Part shown: positions 1 to 8,461 of the stretch, piece by piece
Layout: every line of letters begins with the position of its first letter
Position numbering within the stretch: position 1 is the stretch's first letter
From: Gordonia zhaorongruii
GTDB lineage: Bacteria; Actinomycetota; Actinomycetes; Mycobacteriales; Mycobacteriaceae
Length of the DNA: 64,000 nt
Direction: 5' to 3'
Assembly (NCBI RefSeq): GCF_007559005.1
Contig: NZ_CP041763.1
Span: 2,450,463-2,514,462, forward strand
The notes under the pieces: generated by a model
Seen by the model: only the letters and a program-made list of their open reading frames with translations
Told to the model about the DNA's origin: nothing
Databases searched by the model: none
Made by a program: the position numbers and the translations under genes

Positions 1-193
1 CCGGAGTCTCCTGTTTCGCCGACTCTGGCTGGACCGATTCAGATTGGACGTGTGTGTCCGACACGGAGTCCCCTTCACTGGAAGCCTGATCGATCAAGTC
101 TACGTCGCCGCCGTCGGGCCAGGCGATGAGGACTTTCGGCTCCAGTTCCGCAGCGTTCCGTGCGGACGAGCGGGTCGCGGTAGCGGTTCTCAC
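1..193 (-). CDS. Hypothetical protein, 5' part only (runs off left edge)
   Basis: An open frame begins with GTG at 193 and stays open to the window edge (64 codons seen). A strong Shine-Dalgarno AGGAGGT lies at 210-204, ten bases before the GTG. The visible protein starts VRTATATRSSARNAAE, continues with a short segment VLIAWPDGGDVDLID and then becomes acidic and Ser/Gln-rich. I do not recognise a family. It is divergent from the HMCES gene; the 115-bp gap between them should hold both promoters. Function unknown; that it is a gene rests on the ribosome site and frame. Confidence 0.5.
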   Translation of the reverse strand, partial: MRTATATRSSARNAAELEPKVLIAWPDGGDVDLIDQASSEGDSVSDTHVQSESVQPESAKQETP

Positions 194-308
194 GATTCCG
201 CTCACCTCCTGAGTCTCACTGGTCGTTCTCGTCGTTCGTTCTATGACGATGGTGTCGGCATGTCCAACACCGTGCCGGGTCCAGATGTTCCGTGCCAGCA
301 TGATTCAC

Positions 309-1124
309 ATGTGCGGACGCTATGCAGTGACCACCGACCCGGCGCGGCTGGCAGCCGAGATCGATGCTCGGAACGAGGTCAGCGACCCCGACACCGCGGA
401 GCGGCTCGCCGAGGGGAACTACAACGTCGCGCCCACCAGCACCGTGATGACCGTCGTGCAACGTCACGACCATGGACAACGAGACAGCGGACAACGAGAC
501 CGAAGCGGATCGCGCGACGACAGCGGATCACGCGACTCCTCAGCCGAGGCGGATGAGGCGACGCGCCGCGTCCGCGCCATGCGCTGGGGTCTGGTGCCGC
601 CGTGGACCAAGGAACTGGGCAAGGGGCCGCTGCTGTTCAACGCGCGGGCCGAGACCGTCGGGTCCAAGCCCGCGTTCCGCAGCTCGTTGAAGGGCAAGCG
701 CTGCCTGGTCCCGATGGACGGCTGGTACGAGTGGAAGCCGGGCCCGGAGGGAGCGAACGGCAAGCCGACGAAGGTCCCGTACTTCATGTCACCGGACGAC
801 GGCTCGCGGCTGTTCATGGCCGGCCTGTGGGCGGCGTGGCGGCCGACGGCGGCCCGCGAGGCGGGCGACGATTCGGCGTGGGTGTCGAGCACCACCATCA
901 TCACCACCGATGCGGTCGGTTCGCTGACCGACATCCATCACCGGATGCCGCTGATCATGCCGCACGAGAACTGGGACGCCTGGCTCGATCCGGATGCGCC
1001 GCCCGACCCGGCTCTGCTCGCGCCGCCCGCCGCCGAACTCGTCGAACGTATCGGGATCCGTGAGGTCGCCCCGCTGGTCAACCGGGTGACCAACAACGGA
1101 CCGGAGCTACTCGAGCCGGTCTAG
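309..1124 (+). CDS. HMCES/YedK-type abasic-site processing protein (SRAP)
   Basis: Members of this family covalently trap abasic sites in single-stranded DNA through an N-terminal cysteine. The start at 309 is chosen because it gives MCGRYAV, placing the catalytic Cys at residue 2 after Met removal; an ATG at 243 would bury it. Other active-site residues are visible: Glu in GWYEW (about residue 141) and His in HHRMP (about 210-211). A hydrophilic Gln/Arg/Asp/Ser-rich insert sits at about residues 53-87, just before MRWGLVP, and is built of imperfect DNA repeats. The gene is convergent with the flavin monooxygenase gene, 10 bp away. Mycobacterium has an SRAP gene (Rv3226c) next to aroA, which agrees with this neighbourhood. 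Confidence 0.93.
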   Translation: MCGRYAVTTDPARLAAEIDARNEVSDPDTAERLAEGNYNVAPTSTVMTVVQRHDHGQRDSGQRDRSGSRDDSGSRDSSAEADEATRRVRAMRWGLVPPWTKELGKGPLLFNARAETVGSKPAFRSSLKGKRCLVPMDGWYEWKPGPEGANGKPTKVPYFMSPDDGSRLFMAGLWAAWRPTAAREAGDDSAWVSSTTIITTDAVGSLTDIHHRMPLIMPHENWDAWLDPDAPPDPALLAPPAAELVERIGIREVAPLVNRVTNNGPELLEPV

Positions 1125-1134
1125 CGGGCCGGCC

Positions 1135-2625
1135 TCATGCGAACTCGTAGTCCTCGAGCGGGAACGTGCTCATCTCCTTGAGGCTCGGGAGCGTCGCCTG
1201 CGGTCGCAGCAGGGTCGCCTCGCCGTGCTGATTGAAGTAGTAGCTGCGTGAGCTCGCGCAGTCGCCCGCGTAGAAGACGGAGTCCCCGAGCCGCTCGGTG
1301 ACCCGGGCGAGGAACTTCTCGTTGGCATCCTCAGTGACCTCGAATCGGTCGGTGCGGCGCCGGCGCATCTCCCCGAAGAGCCGGGCGATGTGCTTCATCT
1401 GACCTTCGATGGTCGTGAAGTACGAGAGCCCGCTGTACGAGTACGGACTGTTGAGGGTGAGGAAGTTCGGGAACTTGGGGACGGTGATGCCCTCGTACGC
1501 CTGGAACCGACCTTCACGCCACCACTTTCCGAGGTCACGGCCATCACGCCCGACGATCTGGAAGGCCGGGAAGTTCACGTCCCACAGATTGAATCCGGTC
1601 GCGAGCACCAGGGTGTCGATCTCGACCTCCGTCCCGTCCTCGACGACTATCCCGCCGGGCTCCACGCGCACTATCGAGGAGGTCTGCAGGTCCACCTCCG
1701 GCCGGTTGAAGGTGCGGAAGTAGTGGTTGCTGAAGGTGGGGCGCTTGCAACCGAAGTCGTACGACGGCGTGAGCTGCTCGCGGGTCCGCTCGTCCCGCAC
1801 CTGACTGCGCAGGTGCGCCTTCGACAGCAGTGCTGCGACCTGGTTTCCCGGCTTGGCCTGCCGGTAGTGCAGCACCCCGAACACCATCAGCATCTCGAGC
1901 AGCGAGGTGTTCACGACGCGTGCGGCCCGCTGTGTGAACGGGAGCGCGGCGAAGATCCGCCGCACCACGGGCGGGATCGGGAAGTCGACCTTCGGGACCA
2001 CCCAGATCGGTGTCCGCTGAAACACCGTCAGGTGCTCAGCCGACTTCGCGATCTCCGGGATCAGCTGGACGGCGGTTGCGCCGGTACCGATGACGGCCAC
2101 CCGATTGCCAGCGAAGTCGTACCCGTCCTGCCACGCGGTGGTGTGGATGATCTCGCCCGCGAAGGAATCGATTCCCGGGAAATCAGGGGTGTACGGCTGC
2201 GACAGGAACCCGGTCGCAGTGAGCAGGTAGTGCGCCGTACGACTGGTCCCATCCGCGAAGTGAACGGTCCAGAACTCACCCTCGTCATCCCACACTGCGC
2301 GCTCCACGACAATGCCGAACTCCATGTGGCGACGCAGGTCGTACTTGTCGGCCACGTGCTCCGCGTACCCCTTGAGTTCGACGCCCGGCGCGAACAGTCG
2401 CGACCAGTTCGGGTTCGGTTCGAACGAGTACGAGTAAGTGACCGATGCGATGTCGACGGCGAGGCCCGGGTAGTGGTTGACGTGCCACGTGCCGCCGAGA
2501 TCGTCTTCGCGTTCGACGATCGCGATGTCGCGTACCCCCTGGCGCTTCAGTTCGATCGCGGCGCCCATCCCGCCGAAGCCGGCGCCTACGATCAGGGCTT
2601 CGTGGTCGAGGGTCGTGTTGCTCAT
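1135..2625 (-). CDS. Flavin-containing (Baeyer-Villiger type) monooxygenase
   Basis: Predicted cytosolic FAD/NADPH monooxygenase that oxidises ketones or heteroatoms; substrate unknown. Visible are the N-terminal FAD Rossmann motif GAGFGGMG, a second NADPH motif GTGATAVQ and the family fingerprint FxGxxxHxxxW as FAGEIIHTTAW between them. Length 496 aa fits the family. The ATG at 2625 (MSNTTLDHEALIVGAG) is preceded by GGGAG, and the open frame upstream of it has no homologous feel, so the longer 592-aa reading is rejected. Divergent from the HNH gene and convergent with the HMCES gene. Confidence 0.9.
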   Translation of the reverse strand: MSNTTLDHEALIVGAGFGGMGAAIELKRQGVRDIAIVEREDDLGGTWHVNHYPGLAVDIASVTYSYSFEPNPNWSRLFAPGVELKGYAEHVADKYDLRRHMEFGIVVERAVWDDEGEFWTVHFADGTSRTAHYLLTATGFLSQPYTPDFPGIDSFAGEIIHTTAWQDGYDFAGNRVAVIGTGATAVQLIPEIAKSAEHLTVFQRTPIWVVPKVDFPIPPVVRRIFAALPFTQRAARVVNTSLLEMLMVFGVLHYRQAKPGNQVAALLSKAHLRSQVRDERTREQLTPSYDFGCKRPTFSNHYFRTFNRPEVDLQTSSIVRVEPGGIVVEDGTEVEIDTLVLATGFNLWDVNFPAFQIVGRDGRDLGKWWREGRFQAYEGITVPKFPNFLTLNSPYSYSGLSYFTTIEGQMKHIARLFGEMRRRRTDRFEVTEDANEKFLARVTERLGDSVFYAGDCASSRSYYFNQHGEATLLRPQATLPSLKEMSTFPLEDYEFA

Positions 2626-2734
2626 CGGGACTCCCAGCAGATCAGTGTTACCTGACGTCACACGATAGCCGGGTGTGATCTGGGTTACCAGCCCCGGGAA
2701 CCCCCGTTGACCGGTACGACAACTCACTGTAGTA

Positions 2735-2750
2735 TAGAACGCATATTCGA
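2735..2750. promoter_or_regulatory. LexA (SOS) box
   Basis: TAGAACGCATATTCGA matches the mycobacterial LexA consensus TCGAAC-N4-GTTCGA at 10 of 12 defined positions. It ends 26 bp before the ATG of the DUF222/HNH gene. Genes of the 13E12 family in M. tuberculosis are known to be LexA-controlled, so the assignment fits the downstream gene. Confidence 0.7.
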
Positions 2751-2776
2751 ACAGTTCATGAATCGGGGAGGATCCC

Positions 2777-4348
2777 ATGAACTCCAGCGCTCCAGCACCG
2801 GCTCGGGCACAGACCCAAGCACGAGCACAAGCACGGGTGAACAACGACGAGATCGTCATCCGCATCCCCTGCCCGGCGCCGGACGGCTCCACCGACAACT
2901 TGGCGGGCCTCATCGGCTTCGCCGCCCGCGCGGACGGTTACCAGGGCCTGGTCCTGTGGTTGCAGTACCAGGCGATGCACACAGTCCTGCAGGCGAAGCT
3001 CGACGCGATTCCGAGCGGAAGGGAGCGCGACGCTTGCACCTCGATCTTCGACCCCGTCTGCCAGACGGCTGCGTCGTACGCGGTGGTCGCCGGTGTTCGG
3101 CAGTTCACCGCAGAGCGCTTCGTCGACCGGTCCATCTCGTGCATGGCGCGCGTGCCGGCGATCGGCCTCCTGCTGCGAGACGGGGTGCTGTCGCCGTACC
3201 AGTTCCACGGCGCACTTGTACAGGTCGCGCTGGTCGACGACGGTCCTGTCCTGGAGGAGATCGACGTCGAGGCCGCGAGACGGCTCCGCGCAGGTGGTGC
3301 ACTCTCCCTGAGCCGGGTCACGTCGATCGTCTCCGCCGTCGTGGCGAAGCTCGATCCCGACGGCGCCAAGCGCACCCGGGACGCCGCGAAGACAGGGAAG
3401 CGCGTCGTCGCAAATCCCGTCGACTCAGAGCTCACCGAACTGATCGTGACCGCCGATTCCGCCGATGTCGCGCTCTCGATGAAGGTGCTCGACACCCTGA
3501 TCTCCGGCGTGTGCGCGCACGACCCGCGCAGCAAGCAGGTACGTCGAGCGGACGCGGCGATGAACCGCATCAACGGCACGCCGTTCGAGTGCCGGTGCGG
3601 GCGCGACGACTGCACCTCCGAGCTCACCGACGCCGATGCCGCCGCCCGAGCGGCGAGCATCGTCCTGCACGTGGTGGTCCGCCGCGAGAGTCTCACCGGC
3701 GATTCCGACGACCCCGGTTTTCTCGACGGGCACGGTCCCGTGTCAGCCGCGCAGCTGCGGGAGATGGCGACCCGTCCGGACGCAATCGTCCGCGACCTCG
3801 ACCTGGACGAACTGATCGATCGCACCGCACAGGATGCCGATCCCCATCGACCGACCACGACCTGCGACGTCGCGGTTCGCGGTCTCTTCGGTCAGTGCTC
3901 GTGGCCCGGTTGCGACCGGCCCGCCTTCGAATCCGATCTGGATCACGTCTGCGAGTTCAATCACGAGAGCCCCGAGGCCGGCGGGCCGACGTGCTTCTGC
4001 AATCTGGCGCCGAAGTGCCGCTTTCATCACAACGTCAAAACGCACGCCGAGGGATGGCTGGACGATCAGATCGTCGACGCCAACGGTGACATCTGGACCG
4101 AGGTCACCACACCCGAGGGATACACGGTTCGTTCGAAGGCTCTGAACTCCTGGCTGCTGCCCGAACTGGGACACATCAGCTGCCGACACGGGCCGGCCAT
4201 CGCCCCGGGCGAGCCGACCTGCGGCACCGAACCGCAGCGCCCGATCACCCGACTCCAGGCGAAGCATCGGTACCGGATGGCGATGCGCGCCGCCAACCGA
4301 CGGGCGCGCGAGGCCCAGTACGAGGAGGACGGCGAACCACCGTTCTGA
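2777..4348 (+). CDS. DUF222 / HNH endonuclease domain protein (13E12 repeat family)
   Basis: A 523-aa protein with the two-part build of the 13E12 family: an N-terminal DUF222 helical region (to about residue 330) and a C-terminal HNH nuclease-like module. The latter shows CSWPGC, LDHVCEFNH, a cysteine pair (CFC ... KC) and FHHNVKTH, consistent with a zinc-bound beta-beta-alpha metal fold. Start is ATG 2777 with GGGAGGAT ten bases upstream. The LexA box at 2735-2750 implies induction by DNA damage. Family function is not established; association with mobile repeats in mycobacteria is known. Its stop codon is the first base triplet of a tandem repeat. Confidence 0.88.
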   Translation: MNSSAPAPARAQTQARAQARVNNDEIVIRIPCPAPDGSTDNLAGLIGFAARADGYQGLVLWLQYQAMHTVLQAKLDAIPSGRERDACTSIFDPVCQTAASYAVVAGVRQFTAERFVDRSISCMARVPAIGLLLRDGVLSPYQFHGALVQVALVDDGPVLEEIDVEAARRLRAGGALSLSRVTSIVSAVVAKLDPDGAKRTRDAAKTGKRVVANPVDSELTELIVTADSADVALSMKVLDTLISGVCAHDPRSKQVRRADAAMNRINGTPFECRCGRDDCTSELTDADAAARAASIVLHVVVRRESLTGDSDDPGFLDGHGPVSAAQLREMATRPDAIVRDLDLDELIDRTAQDADPHRPTTTCDVAVRGLFGQCSWPGCDRPAFESDLDHVCEFNHESPEAGGPTCFCNLAPKCRFHHNVKTHAEGWLDDQIVDANGDIWTEVTTPEGYTVRSKALNSWLLPELGHISCRHGPAIAPGEPTCGTEPQRPITRLQAKHRYRMAMRAANRRAREAQYEEDGEPPF

Positions 4349-4399
4349 GATCGCCCTGTTCTGAGATCGCCCTGTTCTGAGATCGCCCTGTTCTGAGAT
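4346..4399. repeat. Tandem 16-bp direct repeat, 3.4 copies
   Basis: The unit TGAGATCGCCCTGTTC occurs at 4346, 4362 and 4378, followed by a partial copy TGAGAT at 4394. The three complete copies are identical. The first TGA is the stop codon of the HNH gene and the array runs into the end of the convergent dihydrofolate-reductase-like gene. The period of 16 is not a multiple of three, so it is not a coding repeat. Confidence 0.95.
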
Positions 4400-4404
4400 G
4401 CCGC

Positions 4405-5016
4405 TCAACGACGCACTGCGTACCGCAGCTGTACGTTCCCGGAGTCGTCGAATGTGCGGGACTCCAGGAGCCGGAGGTCAGCAGCACCGGTGAACGCAGA
4501 CACCCCCGTGCCGAGAACCGTGGGACTGACCATCAGGTGCAACTCGTCGACGAGCCCCTCTGCGAGAAGCGCGTTCCACAGCACGTGACTACCGAAGATC
4601 ACGATGGCACCATCGCCGCGCTCGCGTTCGATCGCCAACCAACCGGCGACGTCGGCGCGACCGATCGTCGTGGTCGAATCGTGCCAGGGATTGCCGGCGG
4701 GGATCGACCCGCGGTCGGTCACGACGACCTTCGGAAGACTGTTGTACCGGCGGCTCATCGCCCGGTTGACCGCATCGAATGCGCGGGCCTCCGGAGCGTT
4801 CACGTCATCGGGTTCGGGCGCATCGGCGACGAACGGCCAGTGCGCGCTGAACCCGTCGAACGACTCCCTGCCCAGCAGGATCAGATCCGCGGACTCGGCC
4901 GACTCGAGGTTGGCGCGATCGAACGCTCCGTCCATGTTCAAGGCGAGCGGGTTTCCGCTCTCGTCGGCGTATCGGCCGTCGAGCGAGACGATGTTGTTGA
5001 CGATGACCTGACGCAC
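4405..5016 (-). CDS. Dihydrofolate reductase family protein (RibD C-terminal type)
   Basis: 203-aa protein of the RibD-C/DHFR-like fold, which binds NADPH; many members are uncharacterised reductases. It starts RQVIVNNIVSLDGRYADE, typical of the family's first strand and loop, and carries LILLGRESFDGF and IVIFGSHVLWNALLAEGLVDEL, the usual cofactor-binding region. Start is GTG 5016 with GGGGGAG seven bases upstream. Substrate cannot be read. Not a folate-pathway folA. Convergent with the HNH gene across the 16-bp tandem repeat. Confidence 0.88.
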   Translation of the reverse strand: MRQVIVNNIVSLDGRYADESGNPLALNMDGAFDRANLESAESADLILLGRESFDGFSAHWPFVADAPEPDDVNAPEARAFDAVNRAMSRRYNSLPKVVVTDRGSIPAGNPWHDSTTTIGRADVAGWLAIERERGDGAIVIFGSHVLWNALLAEGLVDELHLMVSPTVLGTGVSAFTGAADLRLLESRTFDDSGNVQLRYAVRR

Positions 5017-5074
5017 GATGCGCTCCCCCGTGTCGGGCGGGATACCTGGTCCCGCCGGTTATCTGATACCTCGG

Positions 5075-5998
5075 TTACGGATGCAGGATGAACTTGCCAC
5101 GCGGATGATTCCCGTCGAGCGCCTCGAAGGCGTCGGCGGCGTCGGCGAACGCGAAAGACCCCGCGATGTCGACCGAGATCTCACCATCGGCGAGCGCGGT
5201 CAGCAACGGCTCGGCGGCCGCGGAGCGGTTCTTCTTGCTCTGCTCGCTCGACCCGTTGAGGAGCACGATGCCGTCGTCGGCACGGCCGAACGCGGCGATG
5301 CTCACGATGCGCGCGGGCTCCACGAACTCCAAGGATGCGTCGATGGCCTCGTCGGAGCCCGCCGTATCGATGACGGCCGTCACCGGCGACGGTGCAGCCG
5401 AGCGGACTGCATCGACCAGGCCGTCTCCGTACGCGACCGGAACGGCACCGAGGTCGCGGACATGTTCGTGGTTTCCGGGTGAAGCGGTCGCGATCACTCT
5501 CGCCCCGCGCGAGATCGCGAGGACGATGGCGACCGACCCGACGGAACCCGAGCCGCCATGGATCAGCACCGTGTCGTCAGCGCCCAGACCAAGAGTGGCG
5601 ACCGTGTCGAAGGCGGTGACGCCCGCGAGCAGCAGGCCCGCCGCCGCATCGAAAGGAGCGCCGGACGGCTTGGTGTGCACGTTCTTCGTGTCGGCTGAAA
5701 CGAACTCGGCGAACGCGCCCGAAGCCGGATAGACGACCACCTCGTCGCCGGGCGCGAAACCGGAATCGTCGTCCGCACTGCGGATCACGCCTGCGGCCTC
5801 ACCGCCCAGCGCGAGCGGCAGCGCCGAGGGATCCGAACCCATCGCACCCTGAACCTTCTTCACGTCGAACGGGTTCAGTCCGGCCGCTCTGACTTCGACC
5901 ACGACCTGGCCCGGACCGGGGACCGGCTCCTCAACGTCGGCGATGGACAGGACTTCGCGAGGCGCACCGTAACCGGTGGCGACGATCTTCTGTGCCAT
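5075..5998 (-). CDS. NADP-dependent zinc-free oxidoreductase (quinone reductase-like MDR)
   Basis: 307-aa medium-chain reductase of the quinone oxidoreductase type. It has the N-terminal GroES-like domain (VRAAGLNPFDVKKVQG), the NADPH motif HGGSGSVGS, and no structural zinc cysteines. It likely reduces enones or quinones using NADPH. Two in-frame ATGs exist (6007 and 5998). The second is preferred because TACGAT at 6011-6006 lies seven bases before it, as in the leaderless promoters elsewhere in this window, and no ribosome site precedes either. Confidence 0.87.
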   Translation of the reverse strand: MAQKIVATGYGAPREVLSIADVEEPVPGPGQVVVEVRAAGLNPFDVKKVQGAMGSDPSALPLALGGEAAGVIRSADDDSGFAPGDEVVVYPASGAFAEFVSADTKNVHTKPSGAPFDAAAGLLLAGVTAFDTVATLGLGADDTVLIHGGSGSVGSVAIVLAISRGARVIATASPGNHEHVRDLGAVPVAYGDGLVDAVRSAAPSPVTAVIDTAGSDEAIDASLEFVEPARIVSIAAFGRADDGIVLLNGSSEQSKKNRSAAAEPLLTALADGEISVDIAGSFAFADAADAFEALDGNHPRGKFILHP

Positions 5999-6005
5999 GT
6001 CCGCC

Positions 6006-6011
6006 ATCGTA
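6006..6011 (-). promoter_or_regulatory. -10 element of a leaderless promoter (oxidoreductase gene)
   Basis: TACGAT on the minus strand, seven bases before ATG 5998. Transcription would start at or next to the ATG. Confidence 0.45.
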
Positions 6012-6031
6012 GGCGCGCTCGCCCGATCGGG

Positions 6032-6226
6032 TCAGCCCTTGCCGGCCTTGAGGAGCGAGTAGGCGCCGACGACGACCAGTGCGAGCAGCCCGATCCAGAA
6101 GGCCGCCTTGACCAGAGGACCGATCATCGAGACCACGATGAGGATGGCGATGACGACTGCCACGATCTTCCAGATGGACATTCCGCCCGAATCGGTGCTG
6201 GTTGAGAATTCTGTCTGTGTGCTCAT
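6032..6226 (-). CDS. Small two-helix membrane protein, unknown
   Basis: 64-aa protein with a polar N-terminus (about 15 residues) and two hydrophobic segments, roughly residues 17-38 and 43-58, separated by a short loop and ending in a Lys/Gly tail. No known family recognised. It lies just downstream (same strand) of nothing obvious and 34 bp before the oxidoreductase start, divergent from the aldo/keto reductase. Membrane location is inferred from hydrophobicity. Confidence 0.6.
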   Translation of the reverse strand: MSTQTEFSTSTDSGGMSIWKIVAVVIAILIVVSMIGPLVKAAFWIGLLALVVVGAYSLLKAGKG

Positions 6227-6346
6227 GCTTCAACAGTGGCACCGAGTTCGATGGAAAGCACCAGCGCAGAGGCGATCCCAGGGACAAGATCCGGGTTCTC
6301 CCCCATGCCGGGAATAGTCGGCCCCACCGCGCGCATTACACGGGGC

Positions 6347-7189
6347 ATGGCCGTAAACAACATCCCGTCCGTTCACCTCAACAACGACGCAGCGATTCCC
6401 CAGCTCGGATTCGGCACCTTCCAGATTCCGCCCGCGGAGACCAAGGCCGCGGTGACCTCCGCCCTGAACGCGGGCATCCGGCACATCGACACCGCGCAGA
6501 TGTACGGCAACGAGAAGGAGGTCGGCGAAGCGATCCGCGACTCCGGGATCGACCGTTCCGACATCTTCGTCACGAGCAAGCTGAACAACGACGTGCACGA
6601 TCCGGCCGTGGTCGCCGATGCCCTCGCGCGCACCACCGAGCGGCTCGGACTCGGTCCCATCGACCTGTTCCTGATCCACTGGCCGCTCCCGGAGGTCGGC
6701 GACTTCGTGGAGACCTGGCGCGCCCTCGAAGCCGAGTACCGGGCAGGCAACGTCCGCACCATCGGCGTCTCGAACTTCAACGCCGACCACCTGGAACGAC
6801 TCCTCGCCGACACGGACGTCGTTCCAGCGGTCAACCAGATCGAGGTGCACCCGTACTTCCAGCAAGACGAGCTGCGCGAGTTCAATGAGCGTCACGAGAT
6901 CGCGACCGAGGCGTGGGCACCGCTCGCACAGGGCGCGGTGCTCGACGACCCGGTGCTCGCCGAGATCGCCGAGGAGGTGAATCGCAGTGTCGCGCAGGTG
7001 ACGTTGCGGTGGCACATCCAACGCGGTGACGTCATCTTCCCGAAGTCGTCCACCCCGGAGCGCGCGGCCGAGAACAGTGAGATCTTCGACTTCGATCTGT
7101 CGCAGCCGCAGGTCGAGCGGATCGACGCTCTCGATAAGAATCATCGCTTCGGTCCCGACCCGGCGACGTTCAACTTCGTCCCGGAGTGA
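6347..7189 (+). CDS. Aldo/keto reductase
   Basis: 280-aa NADPH-dependent carbonyl reductase of the 2,5-diketo-gluconate reductase type. The catalytic tetrad is visible: Asp48 and Tyr53 (HIDTAQMYG), Lys78 (VTSK) and His111 (LIHWP). The cofactor-end motif FPKSSTPER is present near the C-terminus. Start is ATG 6347 (MAVNNIPSVHLNNDAAIPQLGFGTF), the usual first strand of the family; upstream in-frame Met codons lack similarity. A CACGGGG stretch just precedes it. Physiological substrate unknown. Confidence 0.93.
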   Translation: MAVNNIPSVHLNNDAAIPQLGFGTFQIPPAETKAAVTSALNAGIRHIDTAQMYGNEKEVGEAIRDSGIDRSDIFVTSKLNNDVHDPAVVADALARTTERLGLGPIDLFLIHWPLPEVGDFVETWRALEAEYRAGNVRTIGVSNFNADHLERLLADTDVVPAVNQIEVHPYFQQDELREFNERHEIATEAWAPLAQGAVLDDPVLAEIAEEVNRSVAQVTLRWHIQRGDVIFPKSSTPERAAENSEIFDFDLSQPQVERIDALDKNHRFGPDPATFNFVPE

Positions 7190-7257
7190 GCGGGCGCAGC
7201 TGATCACGCTCGCCGCATGACGAGCGCGGTGCGACGGCCTCGGCCCGCTGCGGCGAA

Positions 7258-7263
7258 TAGCAT
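7258..7263 (+). promoter_or_regulatory. -10 element of a leaderless promoter (aminotransferase gene)
   Basis: TAGCAT followed by seven bases and ATG 7271. No ribosome site precedes that ATG, which supports a leaderless transcript and the start choice. Confidence 0.5.
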
Positions 7264-7270
7264 GCAGTGC

Positions 7271-8443
7271 ATGCGTTTCTCCCGCCGCGCCGAGGCCGTC
7301 ACTCCGTTCTACGCGATGGAGTTCGGAAAGCACGCTGCCGAACTCGAAGCCGCAGGCCACCATGTGGTGAAGCTCAACATCGGCGAACCCGATTTCGGTG
7401 CGCCGCCGTCGTTCCTCGAAGCCGTGCGCGAGGTGAGCGACGGCAGGCCGCTGGCGTACACAGGGGGCCTCGGGCTTCCTGAGCTGCGGTCCGCGATCGC
7501 TCGGTTCAGCGGCGACCACTTCGACGCCCCGATAGGCGCGAACCGAGTGGTGGTGACCACCGGAGCCTCGGCTGCACTCCTCCTCTCGTGCGCCGCCCTG
7601 ATCGACCCCGGCGACGAGGTGCTGGTCGGCGACCCGTCGTACCCGTGCAATCGCCGCTTCGCGGAGAGCTTCGGTGGCGACGTCCGCCTGCTGCCCACCG
7701 GTCCCGACAGCAGTTTCCAACTCGATGCCGAGACCGTCGAACGATCCTGGACCGACCGAACCCGGGGAGTCATGGTCGCGTCGCCGTCCAACCCGACGGG
7801 CACGTCTCTGGACTACGACGAACTGATCGCGCTCACCGGCGTCGCCGAGCGGCACGGCGGCTGGCGCATGGTCGACGAGATCTACCTCGGCCTCGCCGAC
7901 GACGTGGACGGCCGACGTCCTCGGAGCATCGCAGCCGACGACCCGGGCGCCATCGTGATCAACAGCTTCTCCAAGTACTTCGGCATGACGGGATGGCGCC
8001 TGGGCTGGGCCGTGGTGCCCGAGGAGATGGTCCCGGTCGCCGAGCGCCTCGCCCAGAACTATTACATCTGTCCGCCGACCCCGGCGCAGATGGCCGCGCT
8101 GACCTGCTTCGAGCCCGAGACGATCGCGGTCGCCGAGGGACGCCGCACCGAACTTCGGGCGCGCCGCGAACTCGTGCTCGACAGACTCGCCCGCATCGGC
8201 CTCGATGTACCGGTTCCACCGGACGGGGCCTTCTACGTGTACGTCGATGTGAGTCGGACCGGCCGCACCGCAACGCAGTTCTGCGAGCGAGCCCTCTCCG
8301 AGGCGCACGTGGCGCTCACGCCGGGCAAGGACTTCGGTGACGTCGGCGCCGAACAGTACGTGCGGCTGTCGTACGCCGCGTCGCAGGACGATCTCGCCCT
8401 CGGCATCGAGCGCCTCGGCAGGTTCGTCGCCGGTCTCGAGTAG
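7271..8443 (+). CDS. Pyridoxal-phosphate aminotransferase class I/II
   Basis: 390-aa fold-type I aminotransferase acting on amino acids and 2-oxoacids. The PLP-binding lysine is Lys235 in SFSKYFGMTGWRLGW, with upstream landmarks LNIGEPDFGAPP, TTGASAALLLSCAAL and SPSNPTGTS, and Asp/Tyr of VDEIYLGL. Closest in style to the aspartate/tyrosine (AspC-like) group; exact substrate unknown. Start at 7271 (MRFSRRAEA) is chosen over ATG 7262 and 7217 because of the TAGCAT element seven bases upstream. It follows the aldo/keto reductase gene on the same strand but with its own promoter. Confidence 0.9.
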   Translation: MRFSRRAEAVTPFYAMEFGKHAAELEAAGHHVVKLNIGEPDFGAPPSFLEAVREVSDGRPLAYTGGLGLPELRSAIARFSGDHFDAPIGANRVVVTTGASAALLLSCAALIDPGDEVLVGDPSYPCNRRFAESFGGDVRLLPTGPDSSFQLDAETVERSWTDRTRGVMVASPSNPTGTSLDYDELIALTGVAERHGGWRMVDEIYLGLADDVDGRRPRSIAADDPGAIVINSFSKYFGMTGWRLGWAVVPEEMVPVAERLAQNYYICPPTPAQMAALTCFEPETIAVAEGRRTELRARRELVLDRLARIGLDVPVPPDGAFYVYVDVSRTGRTATQFCERALSEAHVALTPGKDFGDVGAEQYVRLSYAASQDDLALGIERLGRFVAGLE

Positions 8444-8461
8444 GCAGCTGGGGTGACAGCC

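Noticed and set aside
602..1063. Frame encoding six histidines in a row (metal-binding peptide?)
   Set aside because: The run is the alternate-frame reading of the HMCES gene around 891-905, where the real frame reads STTIITT.
4346..4399. CRISPR array
   Set aside because: Repeat units are directly joined with no spacers and no cas genes are near.
6230..8308. 692-aa minus-strand open frame
   Set aside because: Runs antisense to two clear genes (aldo/keto reductase and aminotransferase) and contains no recognisable domain.
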